From contig NC_016132.3 of assembly GCF_000005505.3 (NCBI RefSeq), forward strand, positions 28,634,501-28,698,500: a DNA stretch of 64,000 bases, read 5' to 3'. Positions within the stretch are counted from its first letter, which is position 1. Each line of letters begins with the position of its first letter. The DNA is from Brachypodium distachyon. Lineage: Eukaryota > Streptophyta > Magnoliopsida > Poales > Poaceae. The notes under the pieces were generated by a model. That model ran no database searches. It worked only from the letters and a program-made list of their open reading frames with translations, and had not been told where the DNA came from. Both the position numbers and the translations under genes were made by a program. Shown one piece after another: positions 30,233-42,704 of the stretch.

Positions 30233-33200
30233 CTACCGTTCTGCTCCCCATGGCCACGCGCACCTGAAAGACACCGTCGTTCGCTCCGGCTTCCTCTGCA
30301 TCCGGTCCGCCACCTCCTCGACGAACCTGCTCACCGCCTTGCTGTGAGTAGGGCCATTCTCACTGTCTGACCAGGCGTCCAACAGCGTCTCGAAGGGGAA
30401 ATCCGGTTGGTGGAGGTGCATCCGGGGAAGGATTGTCTCAGCGATCTCCCTAGCGCACGAGGCTATCGCCCCGTCGCAGAACTTGGAGATCCACACGTCA
30501 AGCGGCCCAAGCTTCCCCACCATGTCGAAGAAGAAGGGGATCGATGTGTTGACGTCCGTGCCGTCCACTTTCACGGCCCGCATCTCGAACCTCAGCAGCA
30601 GGTCGTGCATGGCCTGGGCGATCTCGTGGAGCTTCTTGGTCTCCATCCGCCACTGCTCCGCCAACTTGTCGTGGTTGCCGCGCGCCACCACCACCGCTTT
30701 CTTGGCCTGCTGGAGGAGTTCTCCTTGCCGCGAGATCTCCGTGGCCTTGGCCATGTTGTCCTCGCCCATCTTGACGAGCTCGCCCCTGGCAGTGGCCAAT
30801 TCGGACTCGAGTTGGGCGCTCTTCTCCTTGGCGGAGTTTTGCTCCTTCTCCCGCCGTGCCGATGCCGCTGCCGCGTCCTCCGCAGCCTTGGTCTGCTCCT
30901 CCAGCTTGGTGTGCAGCCCCTGGAGCTGGGAGAGGTAGCTACAGACCAGCTCGCTCTTCTCGTTGAGGCGAGCTTGGACCGTAGCGAGCACCTCCTCGTG
31001 CTCCTTCCTGGCCTTCTCCTGCGCTGCGGCCAGCGAGTCCAGGGCTCGCTGGTGCTCGGCGCGCTGGGCCTCAAGTTGCCGGTGGAGCTCCGCGTCGGGG
31101 ACAACCGGTGCTTCATCCCTGGCTTGCCGGGCCAGGCGTGTCTCCTCCTGCAACCGGGAGAGCTCCTGCCGCTCCCTCTCGACGGCCTGCTGCACCTCGC
31201 CGAGCTGGCCCTTCGCGAGCTCGTGGCGCTCCCTCACCTGGTTGAAGGAGGTGACGAATGCCAGTTGCTGCTCCTTGATGGCGTCAAGGAACCGGTGCCC
31301 CAGGTCGTAGATGCTCGGGTCCCAGGTGATTGGGTCCCAAGTCAGCCTGGCAAGGATGCAGAAATTCGGGCTGGTGGTAGCAGCGGACGACGACGAGGCC
31401 CCTGCCGCCACTGTTTGGCCGGGAGGGGCGTCGTCAACCTGCGGCGGAGCCTCCTGTTGCTCCCCTGCCGCAGCCTCCTCCACGCCCGTGCCCATGGGTT
31501 GCGGGGGTGGCGGAGTTGCCGTTTCCCTGGCAGGAGGCGCCTCCTGCTAGGCGCGGGAGCCTCTTCCGGCTCCTCTCTCGTCCCCGCGTCTTCGACGTCG
31601 GAGCCGAGATCGACCACCGCGACGCCCGCTCCCGTCGCAGGCGCAGTCGGGACTGCGACAAAGAAAAGAATTAGGATCCAAAAATAAACTAAATTACACG
31701 GTGGTGAACGCAAGAAAGCTCTGAACGAGTACCTTGCGGTGCCGTCGAGCTTGCGGGAGGAGCCTCCTCCTACTCCGTCCCAGCCTCTGTTGCCGGCGTG
31801 CCCGCCGTGGGCTGGACTTCGCCTGCGAGTCAGGAAGGCAGTACAGTTGCGGATCAATAGGCAGGAGAAGCGTAAACAATGGAACCAGGGATCAGGTCGG
31901 CGGCAGGCGCAGTGGTGGTGCCACCGGCCCCCACACCACCCGGGTCGGCGCTGGCGCGGGCCTGGGTGCGCGGCTTCATGCTCGGCGCAGCAGGTGGCGA
32001 GTCGGCTCTCCCCCTCTTGCCGGCTCCCGTGGGGGTGCTGTCTTTCGGGGCGTTGAGCCTGAACTCGAAGCCCCGAAAGAGTCCCTGCTTAGGCGGGGCC
32101 GGGGACGCCCGTGGGATGGCTGCGCCCCCGGTTGCCACGGGAGCCGCCACGGCGCCGGCGGACACTTCGGAGGTGGCTGCTGCTGCGGGCGCTCTTGATC
32201 TTCACAGGATCAAGGGTGCGTCGTCCTCCTCCTCCGCCGCGGGGAGGACCGCCCGGGTCCCGGCAACTTGACCCGCCTCGTCGCCGGAGGACTCGAGGTC
32301 GGGCCAGCTGTGCTCTGACTCTCCTCCGCTGTCCTCGGCCACCCGCTTCCCTCGAGTTGCGGGTGGAGGGGGACGCGGGGCCCGAGCGGGGGAGTTGGAC
32401 ATCAGCCCCCCTCGTCGCAGGGTGGGTAGCCGCTGACAATCTGGTGCAACCCCGGGACGCCGGCATGGAGGGAGGGAGCCCCCGGCGGCAGCTCTGTGAA
32501 GGGGGCGTCTTCGCCGGTGATCCTCTTCACCCATGCCCGGATTGCTTCCGGGGCCACGTCCCCGTGCTGGAGGCGGGTGGTGTCCCCGGGCCCCGTGTAC
32601 ATCCACGCGGGGCGGGAGCGCAGCTGCAGCGGCGGGATGCGCCGGCTGATGTAGGTGCGCGCCACGTTGAGGTCGGTGAGCCCTGCTAGCCGCAGGGCCT
32701 TGATTCTCTCGACGATGGGGAGGAGCTCGGCGTCGCAGCTGTAGCGGTTCCGCCAGGTATCGTTGGGTACCAACAGCTCAGTGGGCGTGCAGATGAACTC
32801 CTCAGGTTCCTCCACGTGAACCCAGCACTAGTCCGCGCGCCACTCCTTCTCAACCCCGCCTGCTCGATGCGCGGGTAGAAGTAGTGCCGGAATAATGCCA
32901 CCGACAGCATCACTCCGATGAACCCCTCACAGTGGAACTGGAAGACGGCGAGGAGGAAGAGGGAGGTGGGGTGGAGTTGAGCCACTCGAAGCTGGTACAC
33001 CTCCATGAGCGCGTGGAGGAACAGGGAGAACGGAGGCACCAGCCTGGCGAGGATGAAGCGTGCGAACACCCGGAAGTCCTTCTCCTGGTGCTCGGCGCCG
33101 GCGTGCCGGACCTTGCCCAGCCCCTCGCCATTGTAGCCGGGCCGGAAGAAGGCGTGCGTGGCCCTCAGCGCCCGCCTCTTCTGGTCCTTCTCCAAGGCGG

Positions 33201-33291
33201 GCTTCTTGGGAGCCATCTCGCTCTTGCTGAGTCGCTCCGGGTCCTCTTCTGGTCCAGAGCCTTTCCCTTTCTTGGGAGCGGTGGGCGCCAT
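30233..33291 (-). pseudogene. Tat-element antisense ORF (gypsy-type transposon domain plus coiled coil), decayed
   Basis: Read on the minus strand from the ATG at 33291 (MAPTAPKKGKG). The first block (to about 32830) has the 'putative gypsy type transposon' domain: FARFILARLVPPFSLFLHALM, QLHPTSLFLLAVFQFHCEGFIG, SVALFRHYFYPRIEQ. Near 32840 a frameshift and an in-frame TAG in the EWRADWCWV motif break it. The next block (32815-32402) has SCDAELLPIVERIKALRLAGL and PAWMYTGPGDTTRLQ. A linker block near 32150-31860 has RGFEFRLN...KRGRADSPPA. The last block (31495-30233) is a ~250-residue Glu/Ala/Arg-rich coiled coil with WDPSIYDLGHRFLDAIKEQQ at its start. Blocks are separated by presumed introns. 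Such ORFs, of unknown function, lie antisense between pol and 3' LTR in Tat-lineage elements; the 3' LTR follows at 33537 as expected. Confidence 0.75.
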
Positions 33292-33536
33292 GGGATAACT
33301 ACACTTCAAGAGGATAGTGTATGGCGCGGCCTTAACCTCCCATGTTTAAGGGGGAGGTTAGGGCGGAAATCTCGCGCCCACTACTCTCCCCGTAACGGCA
33401 GAATCCTTGAAGCAGTGCATAGACGAGGACCCGAAGCTGCTCTGGACCCACGTGTCGGTTAAGGGCGTAGCCCGGCAACCGACCAGGGAAGGGTTCACCT
33501 GGGAACAGGCGTTGCCGGCCCACGCCCGGGGGCTAC

Positions 33537-35782
33537 TGTCGCACCAGTGGCACCCGGTGTACCACCGCCGCATGACGCGTGGGCCACCTCGCTTGCTCCC
33601 CGGCAGGATTGCACCCCGGGCAGCACCGCACAAGCTGTCCGGCAAGTCACCAGCCCGTCAGGACTAGTCGGGCTGGGGGGTTGCCTTGGAGTGCAGCAGG
33701 AGAAATCCCGCCTGGGCGCTTCCCGGGAAGGTTACATGCCGGGATGGGCGTTCCCGGGCGCAGGCACCCGTAACTGTTGGGGAACGCCGTATGCTACGCT
33801 AGCACAAAATAAAATTTCTACCGCTTCCGCCCGGACCAATGCTGTAGATAATGAATCACGAGATTACCACTAGACGCGCAGACCCGTAGCGGAAGTAGAG
33901 TCGATGTAGCGCGTCGATGCCGAGTAGTCGAACAGCCTGCTCCTCCTCGCCGATCCCACGAACAGTTCGTCCAAGCGCCGCAGGTGCAGCGCCTCCGAGG
34001 TATCCACACGTACAGCGAGGAACTCCGTGCGACGGACTGCTAGATCCGATCGCAAGGCTTTGGGCGTGGAGGTGTGACGGCCGAGTCTAACTTGCGTCTG
34101 TACTGGTGTAACCCTAGACGGGTTGGTCTCCTCCGCTTATATAGACGTCCCTAGTGGGCTCAACACTTGAGGCCCGTTAGGAGTCTAAGCCCGATACGAG
34201 TTGGATCCGATCCAACTCGGTTCCCACCCCTTAAGCGTGTGACCCTTCAGGTTCGCGGGCAGTCAGACATGACTACGAGCTCGGACTGCGGGCCCGAGCA
34301 ACACCTTACTCGTCCACTGGCACCGACTCAAGTCGATAGTTGGTAGCGGCGCCTAGCAGCACGTGCCAACTCCCGAGTAACCACAAGGTATATTGACGAA
34401 CCATACAATGTGTCATATGCAACATTCCTTTTGCCTCACGATATGTGTGTTGAGCTCAAGGCGAGTGCTTGTCATCCTTGTGGATAGCTCAACTCTCTTC
34501 TCGTTCTTGTGATACAGATTTCCGAATGGGTTAACACTTAACCCAAGTCGCATGGGCATGCTTTCCGAATCTGATCACTCGAGAGGGCCTAGAGATATCT
34601 CTCCGAATTGGAGGGGCAAATCCCATCTTGATCAACCATGACTCGCAGCATGCTTCTCAGCAAACCCGAAAGCTACCTTTATAACGACCCAGTTACGGAG
34701 TAGCGTTTGGCAACCCCTAAGTGGGCCAATTCATATCCCAAGCTCATGTGATGACCTCAGGTCTAGGACTAGCATATACATCGTACTTGAGACTAACAAA
34801 TGACAATCATCTCATTGTGTCTCGGTGCGGGTCTGTCCGACTCAACAATCTCATTGTCGAGTCCATGCTATCAGTCGGCAACACCTTGCCCTATGACTTG
34901 TGAAACATAGTCATCATACTGATTCACATTACTAGTCTAGGTTATGTGTCTGCATAACCTCAATGACTAGGGACCATTAGAACAACATCATAGAATACAT
35001 AGTCTCACAAACAAATCACGTATTTATTGATACATATCAGTGATGATGTTCAAGGACAATAAGAATAACTCATGAATACATAGGAAATAACATCATCACA
35101 TGATTGCCTCTAGGGAATATCTCCAACAGTAACAGGAGCGGGACCGATTGGGCAGGATAGCGGCGCCACGTAGCCGGTCGGCGGGCTCCCCGTGTGCAGG
35201 GTTCGTCAAGACAAGGAGTGAAGCGCACTCAAGCATTAAATGCACCGACAGAAAGGGGATTCCCTGTCCAGTTAGCCTACAGTGACTGGCCCCGTGTAAA
35301 TCCTAGGCACGTAGGACCCTAGTTGCAGGGCTACCCATCCTGCATGGAAGCCAGCGCGGCAGGGCCGAGTTGCCCTGGCTCCCTGTTCGCCATCTTTCAC
35401 CCATGCACCGAGGCACCTCTGGTATCCCCTTGAGTATAAAAGGAGGACCCCCGCCAACGGTCAAAGGGTTCGGTTCTGTTTTCTTACTAGTTTTAGCCAG
35501 AAATAGCAAGTAGCCCTTAGCGGAACAAGAGAGAACGCCCGGGGACTCCCGCCGGCAACTTGTAAACCCTAGCTCATCGGTTAATAGCAAAACTCAGAAG
35601 CAGGACGTAGGGTTTTACACCTCAGGGTGGCCCGAACCTGGGTAAAGACGATCCCGTGTTCATCATGTCCCAACGCTTGACATGGGCCTCGCCGGCGATC
35701 GCTGGAGCGATCCCCGTCGCCACTGCCGAACCTAAAAGGGGGTGCTCGCGCATCCCCGGTGTCTGTGCCCCGTGCTACGACA
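33537..35782 (+). repeat. Tat-lineage 3' LTR (interrupted)
   Basis: Preceded by GCCCGGGGGCTAC (purine/G-rich tract), starts TGTCGCACCAGTGG, ends GTGCTACGACA. Without the copia insertion it is about 890 bp. TATA region GAGTATAAAAGGAGGACC lies near 35432-35449. Belongs with the antisense ORF to its left. Confidence 0.82.
33775..35128 (-). mobile_element. Copia solo LTR (Angela/BARE-like)
   Basis: 1354 bp bounded by TGTTGGGG and CTCCAACA with a perfect 5-bp duplication GTAAC (33770-33774, 35129-35133). On the minus strand it begins TGTTGGAGATATTCCCTAGA + GGCAATCATG, the start typical of Angela/BARE-1/WIS copia LTRs of Triticeae. No internal region, so a product of LTR-LTR recombination. Inserted in the Tat LTR. 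Confidence 0.85.
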
Positions 35783-36280
35783 TAACTGCTGTTGATTATT
35801 TATATTTACGCAGATTGCGTGTGTTGTTTACTTTTCGTACCTATCCGGCAACCTTAATGGAGATGTGATTATTTTATATTTTTTTGTTACTTTATGCACC
35901 TAATATTCGTATTATCTTGTTGTGTGATTTTCAAATATTAAAAGAAGACCTATCTGAACTTTCAAAAAGAAATTACCACCTAAGCCTGGACGTTATTTCA
36001 TGTGAGTTTCCTTTCAAAAATATTACATTGCATATCATCATCAAGTCATATTGTGTGTTGTATTCTTATTGGTGTTCCTCGTATTTTCTGTATATCGGGT
36101 AAACGTACGTAGCCGAGGAACAACAGGAGCCCGAGCAGTACGAGGAGTACAACACCGAACACACCGTCGAGTACGCTGAAGCCAATCCCAGACAAGCAAC
36201 CATGGTGAATAATTCCGTTATTGCCGATGACGCAACTCCGGCTTAACATAATCATTTCACGTACTGCTTTGATATGAACT
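35783..36280. other. Short unassigned segment between Tat LTRs
   Basis: AT-rich left part; a short frame near 36105-36245 is rich in Glu/Gln/Tyr. No known domain, no termini. May be a remnant of an older element that both flanking Tat elements entered. Confidence 0.3.
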
Positions 36281-37023
36281 TGTCGCACCAGTCGCCCACG
36301 GGGTCCCACTGATACGGGACGCGTGTGGGTTGCAACTAATGGGATCCCGCTAGGACGGCTCCCTGGGAAGGGCAAACCCGGGAAGCACACCCCTGAGGGA
36401 GTAGCTAACGGGATTGTGGGAAGACGCTCACTGGCAAGACCATCACACGGGAGGTTAAAAGCTCTGACATCATTGACAAAGTCAAGGCCAAGATCCATAG
36501 TAGGAGGGATATCCACCCCAACGGCTACCCGGGAAGCTAGGTCCCGGCAAGGTAACTGTTCGCTACCCCCGCAACGGCCTTGGCGCCCGTGCTGGGGTGC
36601 CCCGGACAACCCGCGCCCGGGCCTACCAGTGGGGATAGTGGAGACAATGCATTTAATGCACCGATAGGAGTCACATCGGCAGGGCTAGTCTTGCTCAACG
36701 GTTTGGGTGCTGCATGAAGCCCAGCGTGGATCAACAGTAGAGTAAGTTTTGTCGCGATCACACGCGGATAGCTAACGTGTCAGGCTACATGCATTGGCAC
36801 TTGTAGTATCCCCTTGACTATAAAAGAAGGACCAACGCCACCGGTCAAAGGGTTCGGGTCCAGTTCAAGCTTACAAGAGTTTAGCTCAGCGTTCTTCCAA
36901 GTAGCCAAGTCCTTAGAGGGACAAGTAGCAAAGACCGGGAACCCCCCGGCAACCTGTACACACTCAAACTCGCGTGTCTACGCTTCGTGTCTTTCGTCAC
37001 GCCGGCGATCGCCGGAGCGATCC
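36281..37023 (+). repeat. Tat-lineage LTR, 3' truncated
   Basis: Starts TGTCGCACCAGTCGCCCACG, has TATA (GACTATAAAAGAAGGACC near 36818-36835), and stops at GGAGCGATCC where the next LTR begins; about 100 bp of its 3' end is missing. Confidence 0.75.
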
Positions 37024-37857
37024 TGTCGTACCAGTGGCCCACGGGGCCCACTGATACGGGACACATGGGTCGCGACTAACGAAACCCCAGCAGGTTGGCC
37101 TCCCTGGAAGGATAAACCCGGGAAGCTCATCCCCGAAGTGTTAATCGTTGGCGAGGTCCAAGTCAAGAACCAGAACGGGAGAGACACCTGCTTCGGCGGG
37201 TACCCGGGAACCTTGGTCCCAGGAAGGGAAAAGCATACTGCCCCCTGCAACTGACTGGGCGCCCTCGCCGGGAAGGGGCTCCCAGCAACTCGCGCTCAGG
37301 CCTACAAGTGGGGACAGCGGAACAATGAAGACAGGACGAGACAGCGGTCGCAGTGCATTTAATGCATCGACAGGAGTCACATCGGTAGGGCTAGTCTTGC
37401 TCCCCTACAATTCATTTTACTTACCGTGTACAGTGGCCTGGGCGCTGCATGAAGCCCAGCATGGATCAACAGTAATATGAAGCTTGTGGCGAGGACACAC
37501 AGAGGGGAACGTGTCACGTTGCATGCATGGGCACCTGTGGTATCCCCTTGGCTATAAAAGGAGGACCAATGCCACCGGTCAAAGGGTTCCAACTCTAGTC
37601 AATAGAAGGTAGCTTTGCATTCACCTAAGTAGCAAGGTTCCTTAGAGGGACAAGTAGCTAGCCCGGGGACTCCCTGGCAACCTCGAAGCAGGATGTAGGG
37701 TGTTACACCTCCGGGTGGCCCGAACTTGGGTAAATCTCGTTGTCGACACTTCGTGTCTTTAGCCACACCGTCGATCGCCGGAGTGATCCCCTTGCCCTCC
37801 ACCGAACAAAAAAGGGGGTGTCCAACATCCCCGGTACCGCAGTCCCGTGCTCCGACA
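37024..37857 (+). repeat. Tat-lineage 5' LTR
   Basis: Starts TGTCGTACCAGTGG and ends GTGCTCCGACA; 834 bp. TATA region GCTATAAAAGGAGGACC near 37551-37567. Directly abuts the preceding LTR, so probably inserted into it. Confidence 0.8.
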
Positions 37858-37859
37858 TC

Positions 37860-37876
37860 TGGCGCGCCAGGTAGGG
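37860..37876 (+). promoter_or_regulatory. Primer-binding site, Tat type
   Basis: TGGCGCGCCAGGTAGGG, two bases after the LTR end; the same site occurs at 52853 and, mutated, at 6101. It is not the tRNA-Met site of families A and B. I do not assign the tRNA. Confidence 0.65.
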
Positions 37877-37952
37877 GGGCGTGTAGAGAACTTCAGGTGA
37901 CCGCCGGCGTCATCGGCTTCGTCAGCAACATCATCATCTTCATCAGCTCGCC

Positions 37953-39500
37953 ATGGCACCCAAGAAGGCATACGAGCCCCGGATCAACTTGCACGACACA
38001 CTCGCCATGCGCTCTCGATCCCACGATGCCGCACGAGCATCGCAAGGTCACGGGGACTAGGAGTCCCCGCAGCGTCAACAACACCAGCAGCAATCGCAAC
38101 CGCAGCTGCCACCGCCACCCCTCCGGGCGTCGACGGACAACCGTCCGAGGGGACCTGTGGTGCCTAGCAGAGGAGCTAGCCGCACGGGCGACCTCAATGT
38201 CGCACGTGCCAGCCAGCGAGGCCACTCACGAGCTGAGGGCGTGCAACAACAGCCGCGTCACGACAAGAGCGCGTCACGTACGACACCAGTGGGTTCTCGG
38301 CCCTCTCAACCCAGGGCTCCGGGTGAACGGAGGGACGGCAGCAGGTTTGAGAACCGGCAGCCTCCCGCCCAGACCCCCGGCGGAGGCTATTATCGCCGTG
38401 CGTGTCATGGTGTGCTACGAGCCACCGCAAGGCACGCCGACACATGATGCGTGGAGGGCGGAGAGGGACGCGCTCCTCGCGCTCGCTGCCCAACAACCGC
38501 AGGGTGAGGGTGGCCCGATCGGTTCAGGCCGAGGCCAGAACCGGGGATGCGGGGATGCTCCCCGAGCCTCAGAAAAAGAACAGCATCCTCCACCCACTGG
38601 GGGACAAGATGGTGACGATCCCGAGGATTACTCGGACTCGTCACCAACTGTCACGCTAGGTGCGCGCGAGGCGTCCTGAACGCCCGCCAGTAGGAAGACC
38701 TCCACCAGTGTTTGCAGCGCCGGTTCCGGCGCGAGAGAGAGGCCAGCGTCCCGGGGAGCAGGAAGATGCTCCCATGGGCGCCGACGATGGCAGCCTCACG
38801 TTTACCCGCGAGCTGCGTCAGGTGACATGGCCCCACAAGTTCCGAGCGCCCGTGCACGGGACGTACGACGGGACTGTGAATCCCAAGGATTTTCTCCTTA
38901 CCTACACATTGGGATGCATGCTATTGGTGCCGATGATAAGGTCTGGGCCAACTGGTTCCCGATGGTCCTGAAGGGATCAGCGAGAACTTGGTGGCTGAAC
39001 TTGCCCGCCGGGTCCATTGCCTCCTGGGCAGACCTGCGCGAGCAGTTCGTGAACGCGTTCCAGGACGGCTACAACCGCCCGGGAACCATGGCAGAGCTGC
39101 ACATGGTGATGCAGAAGCCGAGGGAGACGTTGCGGGACTTCACCAACAGGTTCTGCAACCTCTCCTACTCCATCCCAGAGGCGGAAGCGGCCGCCATCAT
39201 CAATACGTACGCCATTAACGTCTGTGACCCGAAGATGCGTGAGAAGTTGAACACGCACCGGATCCGGACTACCAGGGATTTTTACACCCTTGCGCACAAC
39301 TACGTGATGGCCGTGGAAGGGCACCTAGCGCTCGAGCTTGCTGCCAAAGTGGCGGCGAATCCACCCGAGGGCTTCGGAAAGAAGGGTTCCCGGAAATGCA
39401 GTGGGAAGCAAGTGCTTGCCGCGGTGTGGCCAGCAGCCGTCACAAAGGAGAACCCACGGGGGCTCGCAGTCAAGGCCGTGGTGGCAAGGACCGGCCTCCT
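37953..39500 (+). pseudogene. Tat-lineage gag, decayed
   Basis: Starts at ATG 37953 (MAPKKAYEPR). The N-terminal half is in broken frames. The gag domain proper is readable from about 38830 to 39400: VWANWFPMVLKGSARTWWLN + LPAGSIASWADLREQF, the REQFVNAFQDGY and LRDFTNRFCNLSYSIPEAE motifs, and KMREKLNTHRIRTTRDFYTL. The conserved WW pair is kept here. The zinc-knuckle segment present in the sister copy (around 54570) is deleted. Confidence 0.75.
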
Positions 39501-39559
39501 CGGGGACGCGACAAGCCTCGCGCTAAATAGTGTGAGGACGACTGCAGCGACGACGTCGA

Positions 39560-40585
39560 CGAGCCCGGCTTCCAAGAGCACCGCGAGGTTGCCTGCATCC
39601 ACGGGGGAACATACGCTCTCACGTCTCACGCTACCGTGAAGCGGCTCACTCGTGAGGTGTGCGCCCTCCACCCAGAGTGGAGTCACAATAGATGGTCGCA
39701 CGTGCCGATCACCTTCAACTCAGACGATCATCCGATCCGTCCCTTGGGATCAGGGGTTCTACCCCTCGTGGTGTCACCGATCATCAACAACGTGACGGTG
39801 ACCAAGGTTTTCGTGCACAATAGAGCGAGTCTTAAACCTCCTGTCCGCCAAAAGTTGGTGGAGAAGCTTCAGCTGCCGTTGTAGCAGATGAAGCCCACCG
39901 ACCCGTTCCTATGGATTAACCTGGAGTGGTGCAGCCCATGGGGCGAATCATGCTCCCGGTGACTTTGGTGTCCCGGGAAGCGTTCCGGACTGAGCACGTT
40001 GTCTTCAACGTGGCTGACACCCTGTTGACGTACAACGGGATCATTGGTCGGCCAGCGCTGATCAAGTTCATGGCGGCGACTCATGGTGCCTATGGCGTGA
40101 TGAAGATGCCGTCAACATATGGTGTACTCTCCATCAAGTGCGACCTGAAGGACGCCGCTTGGTGCGTGGGCGAGATCGTCAAGACCTCCGCATTGGGGAT
40201 TCCGGCGACTTCGACGTTGCCGGGAACGAGGATCCACTTGCGGGCGAGCAGCCCGCACAGAAGAAGGCGCGAGCCACCCCCGGGTAGGACGCTAGGGGTA
40301 GTACCAGCTCCAGCCTACGCGTTAGCAAGGGCATGAAGCTGAAGGAGGAGCGTGCCAAGGTCAAGAAGGTAGCCCTGCAAGCCGGCAACCGTTTCTATCG
40401 GTGCGAGTCTCGGCGACAAATAGGAAAGCGCCCTCATCGCCTTCCTCCGGGGAAACTCTGAAGTGTTCGCTTGGGAGCCGTCGGATCTTCCCGGAGTCCC
40501 TAGGGAGGTGATCGAGCATCGATGGGCGGTGCAGAAGGTTCTTCCCGTCAAGCAGAAGGTTCGCCGGCAAGCACACGCCTGGGTG
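39560..40585 (+). pseudogene. Tat-lineage protease and N-terminal RT fragment, decayed
   Basis: Aligned by eye with 54786-55815: HVPITFNSDDHPIRPLGSGV, the retropepsin region and the ALIKFMAATHGAYGVMKMPS stretch. The protease active site, VDNGAG in the sister copy, reads VHNRAS here, so the catalytic Asp is lost. Several frameshifts. Ends in the first RT residues (SDLPGVPREVIEHR, VKQKVRRQAHA) at about 40585, where unrelated sequence begins. Confidence 0.72.
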
Positions 40586-42704
40586 TTTGGAAGAAAATGT
40601 TCACAATCAAGCGCCAAGACAAGGATGCGATTGGCTGTGTGGACATCCAAATTCATGCAGATGCCAAATTCTTCAACCTCCAAGCGAGGGAATCTCTTTC
40701 TCGAAGGAAATCGAGGTGGTTTTACGTCATGGACGTGCTAGCCGAGGGGCGCGGCTTCAGTCTCTCTGAATTCTCCGCGACATTTTCAGTGAAGAAGACG
40801 GCAACCTGGAGTCATAAGTTGAGCAGAACAGGGGGCGAAGAGGCCGAAACTCTGATGGCCCAAGTCTTGTCTCTCATGGAGCCTCCTCAGCTGAAGGTGA
40901 CAGGAATCCACCTCATTGCTGCTTTTAACCGGAGGAGAATCCAACGTCTACAAGCTCGTGCTCATCCCATGTGGGCATATCAAGGGATTCGTGACTCGAC
41001 TCGGATTAGCACCGTAGAGTTTCGCTCGACTGAAGTGTGTCGACGTGTTCGACGGCTCACTGACTTGGATGAGTCAGAGCCATGCAAGATTGACCCTCCA
41101 GTGGCTCCCTATGGACCTGACAGGCCCCGGGAAAAGGTAGTCATCAAGACTTTTAACAAACCTTTCAGTCTTGACCTGAACTGTTTTCTGATTCTACTTT
41201 TGACTCCAGGGACCCGACAATGAGCCGAGCAGCATTTCTCCACCGACAAAGAAGCACGGCAGAGAAGACAATAGCCCGCTGGTACAGACCCGACCAACGG
41301 GCACGAGGGACCCGAATATCGAGCCGCCGGTGTCTGTACACGTGTTCAAGAGAACCAAGTCTGACGGGCCCGTTGCGGCTCATCGTTTTGGCCTTCTTGC
41401 TCGATTTGACCGTGGCAGGTAAGCAATTTTCAATTCTGTTTCAGCACTCTAGAGATTTTTATTGAACCTCTGAGGCTCAGGCTGAGTCAACTGGTCTGGA
41501 CTCAAAAGGGTCGGACTAGCAGACTAAAGACAAGGCGGCTCATCCCAAAGGAGCCTCAGCAGCTAACCCTCAGGAAGTGAGTAGAGGGAGTCGACCAGAT
41601 GAGTCGACTATTCCTCAGACGACGACTCCTGCTTCGAGTCAGCAAGTAAATTTGTCTTTTCTTGTTGCTTTTTGCCTCCCGGTGGGAGTGATGCTCAAGA
41701 AATGACTTGAGACTGCAATTGTTTCAGCCAATCATCCGCTCCATGACAACTTTTATTGATGAGCTCGAGAAGACGAAAGCAGAACGCGATCGACTTCGAG
41801 CAGAGCTGGATCAATGTCGTGAAGAGCTAAAGGAAGCAACTATCGAGAAGTGCCGTCTCTAGCATCGTATGGACTCTCATCCTTTCGCAGAGAAAGAGCG
41901 AGAAAAAGCTTGCACTGAGCGACTCGAAAGTGCTTCTCGATTTGTCGCTGGTGAGCATTTGTGTCTGTCACTCAGGGAGCTTTTGCCTTGTGCAAAATTT
42001 GATTGTTGCTTTATCCTTTGTAGGAGCTCTTGATGCCTCTGCCGAGGTTCAATTTAAGAAGAAAAGGCAGAGCTTTTCTGAGGCTTTAGAGACTGTCGAG
42101 ATTATCAATGCCGACGCCAAAGGCAATGTAACATCCCAAAATTTTCTAAATTTGGAATGTTAAATAAAATAATTATTTTAATTAAAAAATTAGCTTTGGA
42201 GATATTTTGGTTGTGAAATTCTGAAGGATTTTGAATTTTTAGGACTTATTTAAATTTTCCACACCATGTTTGAATATTCAACGAAAGAGTGGATTAATAT
42301 GACTATCCAAATTATACAACATGGATGAGATATTTATATAAGTTCAAAGTATTTTATTTGGAGCCATTTGTATCTTATGATTTTATCTGGATCATTCTTT
42401 GAATCTGAATAAATCCTATTTTAATGTGGAAGAACTTATTAACATTCTAAATTTCCAATTCGGATGCCATGACCATTTGAGAGCATCGTTGGAATATTTG
42501 AATCAATTAGAAATGTTTTCCAACAATTATTCAAATGATAAAAAGAGGGAATAATATAACTTCCTCAATAATACAGTTCGAAAACATCTCTAGCCGTGCA
42601 CTTGTGTTTAGTTCGTGTTTGGAATCAATTTAAGAGCTCATTGGACAATAGAAATATTTATTGGAGCTTCATTTGGTGTTTATTGAAATTTCAAAAGATA
42701 TTTA

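Noticed and set aside
30407..31687. 426-codon plus-strand frame rich in Leu, Gly and Arg
   Set aside because: Lies exactly opposite the coiled-coil block of the antisense ORF, whose heptad pattern explains the opposite Leu-rich frame.
33775..35128. Separate gene or unknown element in the Tat LTR
   Set aside because: The GTAAC duplications and TGTTGG/CCAACA ends show it is a single copia solo LTR.
41720..42165. Host gene with introns
   Set aside because: Splice sites are good, but the coiled coil and the SLNRLIDFFTAS-type text match transposon-associated ORFs, and it has in-frame stops and a frameshift.
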